Made by a program: the position numbers and the translations under genes
The notes under the pieces: model-generated
Seen by the model: only the letters and a program-made list of their open reading frames with translations
The model's database searches: none
What the model was told of the DNA's origin: nothing
DNA from: Lachnospiraceae bacterium
Lineage (GTDB): Bacteria > Bacillota > Clostridia > Lachnospirales > Lachnospiraceae
Length of the DNA stretch: 64,000 bases
NCBI GenBank assembly: GCA_017622795.1
Contig: JAGAQI010000047.1
Location: forward strand, 62,001 to 126,000
Direction: 5' to 3'
Shown here: piece after piece, positions 44,101 through 53,532 of the stretch
How the letters are laid out: each line of letters opens with the position of its first letter
Position numbering within the stretch: position 1 is the first letter of the stretch

Positions 44101-44595
44101 TCTTTTTCCGGCGAAATGCTTTCGGATGATAAGGTAGATTCTGTAACCTATGTGGAAGAATTGCAGGAATCTGTGTCGGTTATGATGAAGTCTTTGGAAT
44201 TGGTAGTTGTAGTTCTTATTATAGCGGCCGGCATGCTTGCCTTTATTGTTCTTTATAATCTGAATAATATCAACATTATTGAACGCCGCAGAGAACTTGC
44301 TACGTTAAAGGTACTGGGTTTCTATGATGTGGAAGTAGCCAATTACGTGTATCGTGAAAACGTACTGCTGACCATAATCGGAATTTTTGCGGGAGCGGTA
44401 ATGGGCTTTTTCCTGCACCGGTTTGTTATTTTGACGGTGGAAGTGGATATGATGATGTTCGGACGGGAAATTGAAGGTCCAAGCTACCTGTTCAGTGTAT
44501 TGCTGACCTGCACATTTGCTGTGCTGATAAATTTTGGTATGTTTTATAAATTGAGAAAAATTGACATGGTAGAATCATTAAAAAGTGCAGAATAA
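41143..44595 (+). CDS. FtsX-family ABC permease with a ~330-residue coiled-coil insert
   Basis: An 1150-residue membrane protein. One helix near residues 20-36 is followed by an extracytoplasmic beta-rich part (~40-260), then a very regular heptad coiled coil from ~263 to ~595 (units such as ELADAEQ and EIADGEK with Ala, Leu and Glu in fixed places). The first FtsX block of three helices lies at ~620-760, the second periplasm-like domain at ~800-1000, and the last three helices at ~1010-1140 (LNNINIIERRRELATLKVLGF). The heptad array is several times longer than the hairpins of MacB or LolC. It could span the thick wall of a Gram-positive cell and touch a partner outside. No efflux partner is visible nearby. 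Confidence 0.88.
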   Translation: MKRAQRTDLLREMKKSFNRYISIMAIMALGVAFYAGVRSSEPDMQLSAKKYLDETNYMDIRVLGTFGMTDDDVTEIRSMYGVELAEGGYQTELFLEAGQRDYQMSVYSLGNEVNQVYVTEGRVPENETECFMDRDFMQSSGYQIGDTVTLRTEEDAELSDILAVDTFTIVGAGTFPNYLSWQRGAVSIGTGVEDGFLFLPKNAFSMEVYTVVYATLKGTEELNPYGEEYENYVDDIVNRIENIADARCKIRYEEVVEPYWEDIYEAEAEIAEGEQELADAEQELADAEQKVADAELEIADAEKEIADGEKELADGEKELADAEAELLEGEQKLADAEQELEDAWAEIADGENKLDDAEEELWAGEAELEVAEWEIEDGEAELAAAELDIINGEKELAEVEAELLAAEEELKAAELELEFAGKEFPGGEEQLALVKAQLTEAKKEIEAGWKEVADGKEELAKGKAEWEAGKKKLAEARVELEKARAELEEGRKELESARAELEAGRREYEDGLAEYEKALLEWEEGWMEYEDGLEELEQAKDELEDGRAELEDAKKEVADAKQEIADAKLEIEDGKKELEDGKQELEDARAELNDIEVPEWYVLDRGTVQQLVEYGSNTERIGNLGDVFPAVFYLVAALVSLTTMTRMIEEERTQIGTMKALGYNKGAIVSKYLWYSLSATLLGGVLGVVVGSYLFPWVIIKAYSILYSNIPFILTPIQWGLAGASVLIAVICTVVATMSSCYKEMIAAPAILMRPVAPPVGRRVFLEYIKPLWNALSFSWKATCRNLFRYKKRFFMTIFGIGGCMALLLVGFGLRDSIMEIVNKQYKEIWTYDAYLSISDENISLEEKEHGAAVEEQLLIQTKNMDVESAEAQVSATLFVPKELKGLNHFVQLRDRNTKEEYTLTEKNVIITEKLAKLLEVSVGDTIDLYYDDITKYSVEVTEIAENYMLHYVYMSAELYEDLFGEVPEYNQLYLRTKQMSEEDKESFSGEMLSDDKVDSVTYVEELQESVSVMMKSLELVVVVLIIAAGMLAFIVLYNLNNINIIERRRELATLKVLGFYDVEVANYVYRENVLLTIIGIFAGAVMGFFLHRFVILTVEVDMMMFGREIEGPSYLFSVLLTCTFAVLINFGMFYKLRKIDMVESLKSAE

Positions 44596-44597
44596 TC

Positions 44598-44626
44598 TTG
44601 TTTTTCGACAAAAAGAAGAGTATACT
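44598..44626 (+). promoter_or_regulatory. Promoter of the M18 aminopeptidase
   Basis: TTGTTT (44598-44603), 17-bp spacer, TATACT (44621-44626), 37 bp before the ATG. Confidence 0.6.
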
Positions 44627-44663
44627 GAACGTATCAATGTATTTGAAGGAGAGTATTTAGATT

Positions 44664-46082
44664 ATGGCTACCAAAAAAGCAAAAGACAGTAAGGAGAAGG
44701 CTCCTGAAAAGAAAAATGCTTGGCTTGGATATTCCGAAAAAGTAAAGAAGGACGTATTCAAGTTAAACGAAGGATATAAAAAGTTCATTTCTGAATGCAA
44801 AACAGAAAGAGAATGTGTAATCGAAACTGTCCGCATGGCAGAGGCACAGGGCTATGTGGACTTAAATCAGGTCATTGCCGAAAACAAGACATTAAAGGCC
44901 GGTGATAAGGTTTACTTCAACAACATGGGTAAGGCCTTGGCATTGTTCCTGATTGGTTCCGAACCTTTAGAAAAGGGTATGAAGATTCTGGGTGCCCATG
45001 TGGATTCCCCAAGAATCGACTTAAAGCAGGTTCCGCTGTACGAAGATACCGATATGGCTTTACTTGACACCCATTATTACGGTGGAATTAAAAAGTACCA
45101 GTGGGTAACTCTGCCTTTGGCACTGCATGGTGTTGTGGTTAAAAAAGATGGTACTGTAGTTGATGTATGTATCGGTGAAAAGGCAGATGATCCGGTAGTC
45201 GGTATTACCGACCTGTTAATTCACTTATCTGCAAAGCAGATGGGCAAAAAGGCTTCTGAAGTAATCGAGGGTGAAGATTTAAATATCCTTATCGGCAGTA
45301 TGCCGCTGGATGGGGAAGAAAAGGATGCAGTGAAGGCAAATATCCTTAAGATGTTAAAGGATACTTACGACATCGAAGCAGATGATTTCCTTTCCGCAGA
45401 AATCGAAGCAGTTCCTGCCGGAGCAGCAAGAGACTTCGGTCTTGACAGAAGCATGGTTATGGGCTATGGTCACGACGACAGAGTATGTGCATATACTTCC
45501 GCAGTGGCATTATTTGAGTTAAAGAAAACAGACCGTACCGCAGTTTGCCTGCTGGTGGATAAAGAAGAAATCGGCAGTGTAGGTGCTACCGGTATGCAGT
45601 CTGTATTCTTTGAGAATGCAGTGGCTGAGGTTATGGACCGCATGGGCGACTATTCCGAATTAAAGGTAAGACGTGCCCTTGCAAATTCCCATATGCTTTC
45701 TTCCGATGTTAGTGCAGCATTCGATCCAAACTATCCGGGTGTGAATGAAAGAAAGAATACGGCTTACTTTGGTAAAGGTCTTGTATTCAACAAGTACACC
45801 GGCAGCCGCGGTAAGTCAGGCTCCAATGATGCTAATCCGGAATACATTGCAAAGCTTCGTGCGGCACTGGAGGCACACAAGGTTCCTTTCCAGACAGCAG
45901 AGCTTGGCCGTGTCGATGAAGGTGGCGGCGGTACTATCGCTTACATTATGGCAAAATATAATATGCAGGTTATCGACAGCGGTGTGCCTGTATTAAATAT
46001 GCATGCTCCTTGGGAAATTGTCAGCAAGTCTGATGTTTACGAAGCAAAACAGGGTTATGTGGCATTCTTAAAGGAATTATAA
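44664..46082 (+). CDS. M18-family aminopeptidase
   Basis: A cytosolic zinc peptidase that removes N-terminal (typically acidic) residues from peptides. The 472-residue protein has the metal ligands in LGAHVDSPRIDLKQ (His, Asp), LVDKEEIGSVGATG (catalytic Glu and metal Glu), SSDVSAAFDPNY (Asp) and LNMHAPWEIVSK (His). The N-end is Lys-rich (ATKKAKDSKEKAPEKK), which is more than in most family members. It is of normal length and stands alone between a promoter and a hairpin. Confidence 0.94.
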   Translation: MATKKAKDSKEKAPEKKNAWLGYSEKVKKDVFKLNEGYKKFISECKTERECVIETVRMAEAQGYVDLNQVIAENKTLKAGDKVYFNNMGKALALFLIGSEPLEKGMKILGAHVDSPRIDLKQVPLYEDTDMALLDTHYYGGIKKYQWVTLPLALHGVVVKKDGTVVDVCIGEKADDPVVGITDLLIHLSAKQMGKKASEVIEGEDLNILIGSMPLDGEEKDAVKANILKMLKDTYDIEADDFLSAEIEAVPAGAARDFGLDRSMVMGYGHDDRVCAYTSAVALFELKKTDRTAVCLLVDKEEIGSVGATGMQSVFFENAVAEVMDRMGDYSELKVRRALANSHMLSSDVSAAFDPNYPGVNERKNTAYFGKGLVFNKYTGSRGKSGSNDANPEYIAKLRAALEAHKVPFQTAELGRVDEGGGGTIAYIMAKYNMQVIDSGVPVLNMHAPWEIVSKSDVYEAKQGYVAFLKEL

Positions 46083-46093
46083 GAAAAACAGAT

Positions 46094-46139
46094 AGGGCAA
46101 CTGTAAGTTTTGTATAATTGCAAAGTTACAGCTTGCCCT
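46094..46139 (+). terminator. Hairpin after the M18 gene
   Basis: An interrupted 13-bp stem (46094-46106 with 46126-46139). The T-tract is poor, so confidence is moderate. Confidence 0.5.
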
Positions 46140-46191
46140 TGTACTGCTTAGAGGAGAAAAAAGCGGTACATAAGAGAATGGGGGAAATCGT

Positions 46192-46701
46192 ATGGAGAAA
46201 GTTGCAAAGTTTGAAAAAGTAAGTAAAGAGCAGTTTGTGGCGGACTGGCTGGATACGTTTGGAGGAAGCGAGGCAGAGGCGGAACAGGTTTATGAAGCAA
46301 TTAAGCTTCCAAAACGTGCCACCAAGGGCTCTGCCGGGTATGATTTTTACAGCCCGTTAGAGTTTACATTACAGCCGGGGGAAACCATTAAAATTCCGAC
46401 GGGAATCCGGGCATTCATGAGAGAGGACTACGTGCTGATGGTGTTTCCGCGCAGCGGACTTGGCTTTAAGTTCCGCCTGCAGCTAAATAACACCGTAGGC
46501 ATAATTGACAGTGACTATTATTATTCCGATAACGAAGGACATATTTTTATAAAATTAACCAACGATTCCAATGAAGGAAAAGAACTTACACTTCTGATGG
46601 GACAGGGATTTGCCCAGGGAATTTTCCTACAGTTTGGAATTACAGAAGATGATGCTGTGACGGAACTGCGCAACGGCGGTCAGGGAAGTACAACGAAATA
46701 A
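46192..46701 (+). CDS. dut: dUTPase-family protein (deoxyuridine triphosphatase)
   Basis: Hydrolyses dUTP to dUMP, keeping uracil out of DNA. The 169-residue protein shows the five trimeric dUTPase motifs in order: [32 protein letters not shown] (with the uracil-site Tyr), QGFAQGIF and the C-terminal NGGQGSTTK flap. Several motif residues deviate from the classical version (PRSGLA, RGxGGFGST), as seen in many Clostridia. It has an extra N-terminal ~40 residues. The chemotaxis receptor begins 15 bp downstream. Confidence 0.9.
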   Translation: MEKVAKFEKVSKEQFVADWLDTFGGSEAEAEQVYEAIKLPKRATKGSAGYDFYSPLEFTLQPGETIKIPTGIRAFMREDYVLMVFPRSGLGFKFRLQLNNTVGIIDSDYYYSDNEGHIFIKLTNDSNEGKELTLLMGQGFAQGIFLQFGITEDDAVTELRNGGQGSTTK

Positions 46702-46715
46702 AGGGGGATAAAAAA

Positions 46716-48464
46716 ATGAAAGTGAGAAAGCAACTCAGAAAAAGAAAAGTAAGATTTTTAAGTATCCGGCAAAAATTTATGATAGTTGCCGCAATTTGCA
46801 TTATGCTGGTTTCTTTTAGCATTGGTTTTATCGCGTATTCTACCATGCAGGAAAAAATGATTGTGATGACAGCAGATAATGCACAGGCACTGGCAAGTCT
46901 TGTAACGAATCAGATTGACAGAAATATTCTGAAAAGCCTTACCCCGGGATCGGAAGATTCCATCCAGTACAGCAGAATACGTCAGACATTGTCCAATGCT
47001 ATCGAAGTAAGTACTGCAAAATATATTTATACCATATATACAGACGGTGCAACGGTTTATTATGGTGTTGATGGTGACCCATCAGAAGATCATTGTTTGA
47101 TTGGTGAAGTATTTCCGATAGAATATGAAGAATTAACCACTGTATTTGAACAGGGGAAAGGCTTTGCTGTTCCGGAACTGGATACTACAGATGGGGAATG
47201 TCTGGTTACGGCTTATGCTCCGATGATAGATTTAAAGGGAAATGTAGTTGCAGCAGTTGGTGTAGAGTGTGATGCAACAGAATTTCGTAATGAGCTTCAG
47301 AATATGCAGTTGCTGATTATAATGATTGTACTGATAGGATGTGTAATTTCTATTCTGTTATTATATTTTGCAACCGGACGTGTGGTAAAGAGCATCAAGC
47401 AGGTTAATGATAAGCTGGACGAGCTTATTAACAGTGACGGTGATTTAACACAGACATTAACGGTGCGTACCGGTGATGAAATGGAAGTTATGGGTGGCTT
47501 AATTAACGGTTTGCTGGCATATATCCGCGAAATTATGTTAAATGTATCCGATAACTCTGCGGTACTTACCGATGCTTCCGTAACCATGCTTCATGGTATG
47601 GTAGATGCAAAAGAAGGCATTGTGGATGTGTCCGCAACTATGGAAGAAATGAATGCGGCAATCGAAGAAACTTCCGCGTCCGTTGACCATGTAACCGAAT
47701 CTGTAGGTGTAATGAACACAGCTATTCAGGATATGGCATCCAATGCAAAATGGGGTGCTGACTATACAACAAAAATTAATGTAAAAGCACAGGAAATTAA
47801 GACAGATGCATCAAATGAGCAGATGAGTGCAAAGACAAAATCTAAGGAAATGGCGGACCGTGCGGAAGAAGCAATGGAACGCTCCATGGCGGCAGCAGAA
47901 ATTGAAGTGCTTACCGGCAATATTTTGGAAATTGCAGAAGAAACCAATCTCCTTGCGTTAAACGCAAGCATCGAAGCAGCACGTGCCGGTGAAGCAGGAC
48001 GCGGCTTTGCGGTAGTTGCGGGAGAAATCGGTAAGCTTGCCCAGAACTCTGCAAATGCGGCTGCAAAGATCCAGGAAGTCAGCAAAACGGTTATGGAAGC
48101 AGTGGATGCATTGGCTGCTGAAACCGGAAATATGGTAGAATTTATTGAAACAGTGGCCATGGGTGGTTATGACAAGTTAATGGACACCTGTGAAACCTAC
48201 AGTCAGGACGCATACAATCTGCAGAAAACCATGGTTCATTTTGAAGAGCAGTCCATGGAACTTCAGAAGACAATCTCCGAAGTGGATGACGCTATCAAGG
48301 CAGTGGATTTTGCAATGGAAGAAAACGCGAAGGGAGTTTCCGGCGTTACAGAAACCGTATCCGGTTTAACTCAGAATATGATGACTCTGGAAGAGCAGGC
48401 AAACAAGAACCAGAAGGTATCCGAAGAGCTGGATAATGAGGTTCATAAGTTTAAATTACAGTAA
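46716..48464 (+). CDS. Methyl-accepting chemotaxis receptor
   Basis: A 582-residue membrane receptor. A first helix (~20-42) and a second (~193-215) enclose an extracytoplasmic sensor of ~150 residues that looks like a single Cache-type domain ([24 protein letters not shown]). HAMP follows, then the signalling domain with the conserved hairpin tip [35 protein letters not shown] near residue 410. GGGGG lies 7 bp before the ATG, and the gene directly follows dut. No other chemotaxis gene lies in the window. The ligand is unknown. Confidence 0.93.
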   Translation: MKVRKQLRKRKVRFLSIRQKFMIVAAICIMLVSFSIGFIAYSTMQEKMIVMTADNAQALASLVTNQIDRNILKSLTPGSEDSIQYSRIRQTLSNAIEVSTAKYIYTIYTDGATVYYGVDGDPSEDHCLIGEVFPIEYEELTTVFEQGKGFAVPELDTTDGECLVTAYAPMIDLKGNVVAAVGVECDATEFRNELQNMQLLIIMIVLIGCVISILLLYFATGRVVKSIKQVNDKLDELINSDGDLTQTLTVRTGDEMEVMGGLINGLLAYIREIMLNVSDNSAVLTDASVTMLHGMVDAKEGIVDVSATMEEMNAAIEETSASVDHVTESVGVMNTAIQDMASNAKWGADYTTKINVKAQEIKTDASNEQMSAKTKSKEMADRAEEAMERSMAAAEIEVLTGNILEIAEETNLLALNASIEAARAGEAGRGFAVVAGEIGKLAQNSANAAAKIQEVSKTVMEAVDALAAETGNMVEFIETVAMGGYDKLMDTCETYSQDAYNLQKTMVHFEEQSMELQKTISEVDDAIKAVDFAMEENAKGVSGVTETVSGLTQNMMTLEEQANKNQKVSEELDNEVHKFKLQ

Positions 48465-48488
48465 AATACAGCGTTGTACTAAATAAAG

Positions 48489-48522
48489 CAAAAGCCATGA
48501 CCTGAGTGCATGGCTTTTGTTA
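48489..48522 (+). terminator. Intrinsic terminator
   Basis: An 11-bp perfect stem (48489-48499 with 48509-48519) followed by TTAAG. Confidence 0.75.
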
Positions 48523-48579
48523 AGCTTGGTTGTAAATACTTAAAGGTAACAAGCAGAAAAAGGGAGGAAAAATTGGAGA

Positions 48580-49155
48580 ATGAAATCAAGAACAGAGCAG
48601 GCTGTCGCTCTATTTATGGAGGGATTCAACTGTAGCCAGTCGGTGTTTGCCGCTTATGCGGATTTATTTGGTATGGACAGGGAAACTGCACTTCGTGTGT
48701 CCGCTTCCTTTGGCGGCGGAATCGGCAGGATGAGAGAGGTTTGCGGTGCAGCCAACGGCATGTTTCTGGTGGCGGGAATGCTGACCGGATCTATAGAGGG
48801 AAAAGACCAGACCGCAAAGAAAAATAATTATGAAGTGGTGCAGCGTCTGGCAGCAGAATTTAAGAAGGAAAACGGAGGTTCCTATATTTGCCGCGAATTA
48901 CTTGGGCTGAATAAAGACGGAAGTAAAGTTGCTTTAGGCGACACGACTCCGGAAGCAAGAACGGAAGAGTATTATAAAAAACGCCCCTGCTTAAAAACAA
49001 TTCAGGGGGCAGCTGCTATTGTAGAGAGAATGTTACTGGAAGGCTTAGTAGAAACGGACGAAGATGGGAAGGAATTCCTGCGGAAGGATGTGGATTATAC
49101 CGCATATATTTTGGAAAGAACAAAACCGCTTGAATCAGCAGGACAGGAGAAATAA
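48580..49155 (+). CDS. C_GCAxxG_C_C family redox-type protein
   Basis: A 191-residue protein. Cysteines occur in FNCSQSVFAA, VCGAANGMFLVAG, YICREL and RPCLK, the layout that gives the family its name. FGGGIGRMREVCGAANGM is the core. Members are thought to be redox-active or to bind a cofactor, but the function is not established. It ends 2 bp before dus, so the two genes are co-transcribed. Confidence 0.9.
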   Translation: MKSRTEQAVALFMEGFNCSQSVFAAYADLFGMDRETALRVSASFGGGIGRMREVCGAANGMFLVAGMLTGSIEGKDQTAKKNNYEVVQRLAAEFKKENGGSYICRELLGLNKDGSKVALGDTTPEARTEEYYKKRPCLKTIQGAAAIVERMLLEGLVETDEDGKEFLRKDVDYTAYILERTKPLESAGQEK

Positions 49156-49157
49156 CT

Positions 49158-50189
49158 ATGTCGAAAATGAAGTTCTATTTTGCACCAATGGAAGGAGTAA
49201 CGGGGTACACCTTACGGAATGTGCATCATACTTGTTATCCGGGAGTCGATGCTTACTTTACACCGTTTATTGCACCGAATCAGCATCACGCAGTGAATCC
49301 AAAAGAACATCGGGATGTGGTACAAACCAATAATGAGGGTGTTCCGATTGTTCCGCAAGTGTTGACTAATAAACCGGAGTTGTTCTTATGGTCGGCGAGA
49401 GAATTAAAGGAAACGTATGGATACAATGAAGTGAATTTGAATCTGGGCTGTCCATCCAAAACGGTAGTATCCAAGCATAAGGGCTCCGGATTTTTAGAAG
49501 ATACGGAAAAATTGAACCGTTTTTTTGCAGAGGTGTTTTCTGAAGTAGAAGCTGCTTCTTCACAAAGCGCCCCGGGGACACCGGAAAACCGGTATCCGAG
49601 AATTTCCGTAAAAACAAGACTGGGGTTAGATTCTGTGGATGAATTTGCAAACATTCTACAGGTGTATAATCAATATCCTCTTTCTGAACTAATCATACAT
49701 GCCAGAGTACAAAAAGAATTTTATAAAGGAGAACCGCATCTGGATGCGTTTGGCGATGCAATGAAGGAAGCGAAGCATTCTCTTTGCTATAATGGTGATA
49801 TTTGGACACTGGAGGATTATATCAGGGTGCGCGGGCTATTCCCTGAGGTAAGGAAATTTATGATTGGGCGTCCGCTCATGGCAAATCCGGAACTGGTGCA
49901 GGAACTTCAGGCATATGAAGCAAGTGCGGCTGCCGGCAAGGAATGGAAGGATTACGAAAATTCCATGGAGCAGTTGAAGGTCTTTCATGACAGGCTGTTA
50001 CAGGGCTATCTTGTGCAGATGAACGGTGACGGAAATAATGTGCTGTTTAAGATGAAGGAATTGTGGGGATTTATGAGCCGGCAGTTTCCTGGAGAAGAAC
50101 GGCTGATAAAAAAGATGGTAAAGTCCAAAAACATGGAAGAATATGAAAAATATTCCGAGAAATTGTTTGACAATTTCGGGAGGGGATAA
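49158..50189 (+). CDS. dus: tRNA-dihydrouridine synthase
   Basis: An FMN enzyme that reduces uridine in tRNA D-loops. The 343-residue protein starts with FAPMEGVTGYTLRNV, has VNLNLGCPSKTVVSKHKGSGFL containing the catalytic Cys near residue 100, SVKTRLGLD and IIHARVQKEFYKGEP, and CYNGDIW before FMIGRPLMANP. These are the standard TIM-barrel and FMN motifs. The sequence has a small insert near 135-150 (SSQSAPGTPENRYP). AGGAG site upstream; terminator downstream. Confidence 0.95.
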   Translation: MSKMKFYFAPMEGVTGYTLRNVHHTCYPGVDAYFTPFIAPNQHHAVNPKEHRDVVQTNNEGVPIVPQVLTNKPELFLWSARELKETYGYNEVNLNLGCPSKTVVSKHKGSGFLEDTEKLNRFFAEVFSEVEAASSQSAPGTPENRYPRISVKTRLGLDSVDEFANILQVYNQYPLSELIIHARVQKEFYKGEPHLDAFGDAMKEAKHSLCYNGDIWTLEDYIRVRGLFPEVRKFMIGRPLMANPELVQELQAYEASAAAGKEWKDYENSMEQLKVFHDRLLQGYLVQMNGDGNNVLFKMKELWGFMSRQFPGEERLIKKMVKSKNMEEYEKYSEKLFDNFGRG

Positions 50190-50206
50190 AAAGTGAGTTT
50201 ATGTTG

Positions 50207-50238
50207 GAGTCCGGTCTTTTTAAGACCGGACTCTTTTT
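50207..50238 (+). terminator. Strong terminator
   Basis: A 12-bp perfect stem (50207-50218 with 50222-50233) and T5. Confidence 0.9.
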
Positions 50239-50261
50239 AAATCTTATGGCTTTGCTTTTTC

Positions 50262-51065
50262 CTATCCTAACATCACATCCAACAGCATCATTACGGCAAA
50301 GCCCAACACAATGCCGGTGGTTGCCAGATACGGCTGAGCTTCTTTATTCCGCTGGCATTCCGGAATCAGTTCATGTACCGCAACTAAAATCATGGCACCG
50401 GCAGCGAAGGCAAGAGCATAGGGAAGAATCGGTTCCACGTAAACTACCAGCAGGGCACCAAGTACACCGGAAATCGGTTCTACCATACCGGAAGATTGGC
50501 CAAGGAAAAAGCTTTTCTTTCTAGAATATCCTTCCCGTCGAAGAGGCAGGGAAACGGCGGCACCCTCCGGAAAGTTCTGCAGACCGATACCAATGGCAAC
50601 GGAAACAGCACCAAGCAACGCTTCAGTGGAATAACCTTCTCCGGTCAAGGCACCAAAGGCAACGCCGACAGCAAGACCTTCCGGAATATTGTGGAGGGTA
50701 ATGGAAAGTACCAGCATAATGATGCGGTTTAATTTTTCGTTTTGTTTTCCGACGGTATTATTTGCCCGGGTTGTTGCCCTGGTTACTATCTTATCCGATG
50801 CCCACATAAAGCCGGCACCCAATAGGAAACCGGTGGTAGCAACAAGGTAGGCAGGAAGGCCATCCATAGCCTCTGCCCGTTCGATGGCTGGCTGCAACAG
50901 TGACCAAAAGCTGGCAGCAATCATGACGCCGGAGGCAAAACCCAGTGTCAGGTTAAGCAGCTTGAGATTGGGTGATTTAAAAAAGACAACGGTTGCGGCA
51001 CCCATGGCGGTGACAAACCAGGTGCCTAAGGTGGCAAGCAGTGCCAGTAAGACATAATTATCCAT
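50262..51065 (-). CDS. ZIP-family metal transporter
   Basis: About 267 residues with eight hydrophobic helices. Helix 4 has HNIPEGLAVGVAFG near residue 150 and helix 5 has GLQNFPEGAAVSLPL, the two metal-binding His/Glu motifs of ZIP transporters such as ZupT. It probably imports zinc or another divalent cation. I choose the ATG at 51065, since CGGAG lies upstream and the protein starts in the first helix (NYVLLALLATLGTW); a 36-residue extension to 51173 has no membrane or ribosome logic. It is convergent with dus. Confidence 0.9.
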   Translation of the reverse strand: MDNYVLLALLATLGTWFVTAMGAATVVFFKSPNLKLLNLTLGFASGVMIAASFWSLLQPAIERAEAMDGLPAYLVATTGFLLGAGFMWASDKIVTRATTRANNTVGKQNEKLNRIIMLVLSITLHNIPEGLAVGVAFGALTGEGYSTEALLGAVSVAIGIGLQNFPEGAAVSLPLRREGYSRKKSFFLGQSSGMVEPISGVLGALLVVYVEPILPYALAFAAGAMILVAVHELIPECQRNKEAQPYLATTGIVLGFAVMMLLDVMLG

Positions 51066-51166
51066 ATACGAATTTCTCCGTTTATATTTTTCTTCTGATG
51101 ACAGTATATGGATGGGAAAAGTCCTAGGTGCAATAAAAAATAATTTAAAGTGAAACATCTCACTAG

Positions 51167-51196
51167 TTGACAAATATACTTTTTAGGTGCTATACT
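51167..51196 (+). promoter_or_regulatory. Promoter of the thrS T-box transcript
   Basis: TTGACA (51167-51172), 18-bp spacer, TGC-TATACT (51191-51196). Confidence 0.8.
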
Positions 51197-51202
51197 AATC
51201 TA

Positions 51203-51470
51203 CAGTTTCATAACCAAACGCGTAGAAGAGAAGAGTACGCTGTGAACCGTTTCAGAGAGGAATGCATTTGCTGGGAGCATTCTAACACGAAGCAGCCGAA
51301 GACCACCTCCGAGTGGGCGTGAATTAAGCGCTCCGGTGATTCCGTTACCATCATAATGAAGCCGGAAGGAGGATTCCTTTAACTAGGGTGGAACCGCGGG
51401 TAAAATGTATTGTACGCTCGTCCCTTTTAGTACCAACAGGTATTAGAAGTGACGGGTTTTTTTGTTGTAA
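51203..51470 (+). promoter_or_regulatory. T-box riboswitch leader of thrS
   Basis: The leader carries the T-box sequence AGGGTGGAACCGCGGG at 51385-51400, preceded by stem-loop regions. A terminator stem follows (around CGTCCCTTTT and GTGACGGG, then T7 at the end). Uncharged tRNA-Thr would pair with the T-box and prevent termination, raising synthetase synthesis. A candidate threonine specifier codon is ACC at 51302-51304, but I cannot confirm the Stem I fold by eye. Confidence 0.93.
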
Positions 51471-51490
51471 AAAGAAAGGAGAGTATCACT

Positions 51491-53461
51491 ATGAAAATCA
51501 CATTAAAAGACGGCTCTTTTAAAGAGTATGCAAGTGCAATGTCCATTATTGACATCGCAAAGGACATCAGCGAAGGTCTTGCCAGAATGGCATGTGCCGC
51601 TGAACTTAACGGTCAGGTAGTAGACTTAAGAACCGTAGTTGACGCAGACGCAGAATTAAACATTTTAACATTCAACGACGAAGCAGGTAAGGCTGCGTAC
51701 CGTCATACCGCTTCCCACGTTCTGGCAGAAGCAGTAAAGAGATTATATCCGGAAGCAAAGTTAGCCATCGGTCCATCCATCGATACCGGTTTCTACTATG
51801 ACTTTGACCTTCCATCCTTAGACCGTGCGGCATTGGATGCTATCGAAGCAGAAATGAAGAAGATTATCAAGGAAGGTGCAGAAATTACACGTTTCGAACT
51901 TCCACGTTCCGAAGCTATCAAGTACATGGAAGGCAAGGGCGAACCATACAAGGTAGAGTTAATCAACGACCTTCCGGAAGATGCGGTAATTTCTTTCTAC
52001 AGCCAGGGCGAGTTTACGGACCTTTGCGCAGGTCCTCACCTGATGAGTACAAAGCCTTTAAAGGCAATCAAGCTCATTTCCTCCTCCGGCGCTTACTGGA
52101 GAGGCAGCGAAAAGAACAAGATGTTAACCAGAGTTTACGGTACTGCATTTACAAAGAGTGCAGACTTGGATGCATATCTGAAGCACTTAGAAGATATCAA
52201 GCTTCGTGACCACAACAAGCTTGGCCGTGAAATGGAACTCTTCACCACCGTTGATGTTATCGGTCAGGGGCTTCCTCTCTTAATGCCAAAGGGCGCTAAG
52301 ATGATTCAGACCATGCAGCGCTGGATTGAAGATTTAGAAGATAATGAGTGGGGCTACGTTCGTACCAAGACTCCTTTAATGGCAAAGAGCGACCTGTACA
52401 AGATTTCCGGTCACTGGGATCATTATAAGGACGGCATGTTCGTAATGGGTGAAGAAGAAAAGGACAAGGAAGTATTTGCGCTTCGTCCGATGACCTGCCC
52501 ATTCCAGTACTATGTATATAAGGCAAGCCAGAAGTCCTATAAGGACCTGCCAATCCGCTACGGTGAAACATCCACACTGTTCCGTAACGAGGATTCCGGT
52601 GAAATGCACGGTTTAACACGTGTACGTCAGTTCACTATCTCCGAGGGTCACTTAATTGTACGTCCTGACCAGATGGTAGAAGAATTTAAGAACTGTCTTG
52701 CTCTTGCAAAGCACTGCTTACAGACTCTTGGCGTAGAAGAAGATGTAACCTACCGTCTCTCCAAGTGGGACCCGGACAATTCCGAAAAGTATATCGGTTC
52801 CGCAGAAGTTTGGGAAGAAACACAGCAGCACATCCGTGACGTATTAACCGAGTTAGACATTAAGTTCGTAGAAGGTGTTGGTGAAGCCGCATTCTACGGA
52901 CCAAAGGTAGATATCCAGGCAAAGAACGTTTACGGTAAGGAAGATACCATGATTACCATCCAGTGGGATGCTTTACTTGCGGAGCAGTTTGATATGTACT
53001 ATATCGACCAGAACGGTGATAAGGTTCGTCCATACATCATCCACAGAACCTCTATGGGTTGCTATGAAAGAACTTTGGCATGGTTAACCGAAAAGTATGC
53101 AGGATTATTCCCAACCTGGCTGTGTCCAGAGCAGGTTCGTGTGCTTCCAATTTCTGAAAAGTACAACGATTATGCTGAAAAGGTACAGAAGGAATTAAAG
53201 AAGAACGGCGTGCTTGCAACGGTAGATAACCGTTCCGAAAAGATTGGTTACAGAATCCGTGCTTCCAGATTAGACCGTGTACCTTACATGCTGGTAGTTG
53301 GTCAGAAGGAAGAAGAGGAAGGCGTTGTTTCCGTAAGAAGCCGCTTCCTCGGTGACGAAGGACAGAAGCCTCTGCAGACATTCATTGATGACATCTGCAA
53401 GGAAATCCGCACCAGAGAAATCCGCAAGATTGAAGTAACAGAAGAAAGCAATAATAAGTAA
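51491..53461 (+). CDS. thrS: Threonyl-tRNA synthetase
   Basis: Charges tRNA-Thr. About 656 residues: TGS domain (~1-60), editing domain with YRHTASHVLAEAVKRL and later CAGPH, catalytic class II core with RPMTCPFQYYVYK, RYGETSTLFRNEDSGEMHGLTRVRQF and HRTSMGCYERTLAW, and a C-terminal anticodon-binding domain starting near LCPEQVRVLPI. ATG 51491 follows AAAGGAGAG; an upstream extension to 51449 would begin inside the terminator of the T-box and is rejected. The gene uses very regular codons and is probably highly expressed. Confidence 0.98.
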   Translation: MKITLKDGSFKEYASAMSIIDIAKDISEGLARMACAAELNGQVVDLRTVVDADAELNILTFNDEAGKAAYRHTASHVLAEAVKRLYPEAKLAIGPSIDTGFYYDFDLPSLDRAALDAIEAEMKKIIKEGAEITRFELPRSEAIKYMEGKGEPYKVELINDLPEDAVISFYSQGEFTDLCAGPHLMSTKPLKAIKLISSSGAYWRGSEKNKMLTRVYGTAFTKSADLDAYLKHLEDIKLRDHNKLGREMELFTTVDVIGQGLPLLMPKGAKMIQTMQRWIEDLEDNEWGYVRTKTPLMAKSDLYKISGHWDHYKDGMFVMGEEEKDKEVFALRPMTCPFQYYVYKASQKSYKDLPIRYGETSTLFRNEDSGEMHGLTRVRQFTISEGHLIVRPDQMVEEFKNCLALAKHCLQTLGVEEDVTYRLSKWDPDNSEKYIGSAEVWEETQQHIRDVLTELDIKFVEGVGEAAFYGPKVDIQAKNVYGKEDTMITIQWDALLAEQFDMYYIDQNGDKVRPYIIHRTSMGCYERTLAWLTEKYAGLFPTWLCPEQVRVLPISEKYNDYAEKVQKELKKNGVLATVDNRSEKIGYRIRASRLDRVPYMLVVGQKEEEEGVVSVRSRFLGDEGQKPLQTFIDDICKEIRTREIRKIEVTEESNNK

Positions 53462-53470
53462 TAAATCAGG

Positions 53471-53502
53471 CCGGCAGGAGGAATACTACTTCTGCCGGTT
53501 TT
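53471..53502 (+). terminator. Intrinsic terminator of thrS
   Basis: A 10-bp stem with one G-T pair (53471-53480 with 53489-53498) followed by TTTTAA. Confidence 0.8.
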
Positions 53503-53532
53503 AATATATTTAAGAAGAAAAGAAGTGACGAG

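Noticed and set aside
50201-50524. Plus-strand 107-codon frame opposite the ZIP gene
   Set aside because: It is antisense to a clear transporter gene and starts inside the dus terminator.
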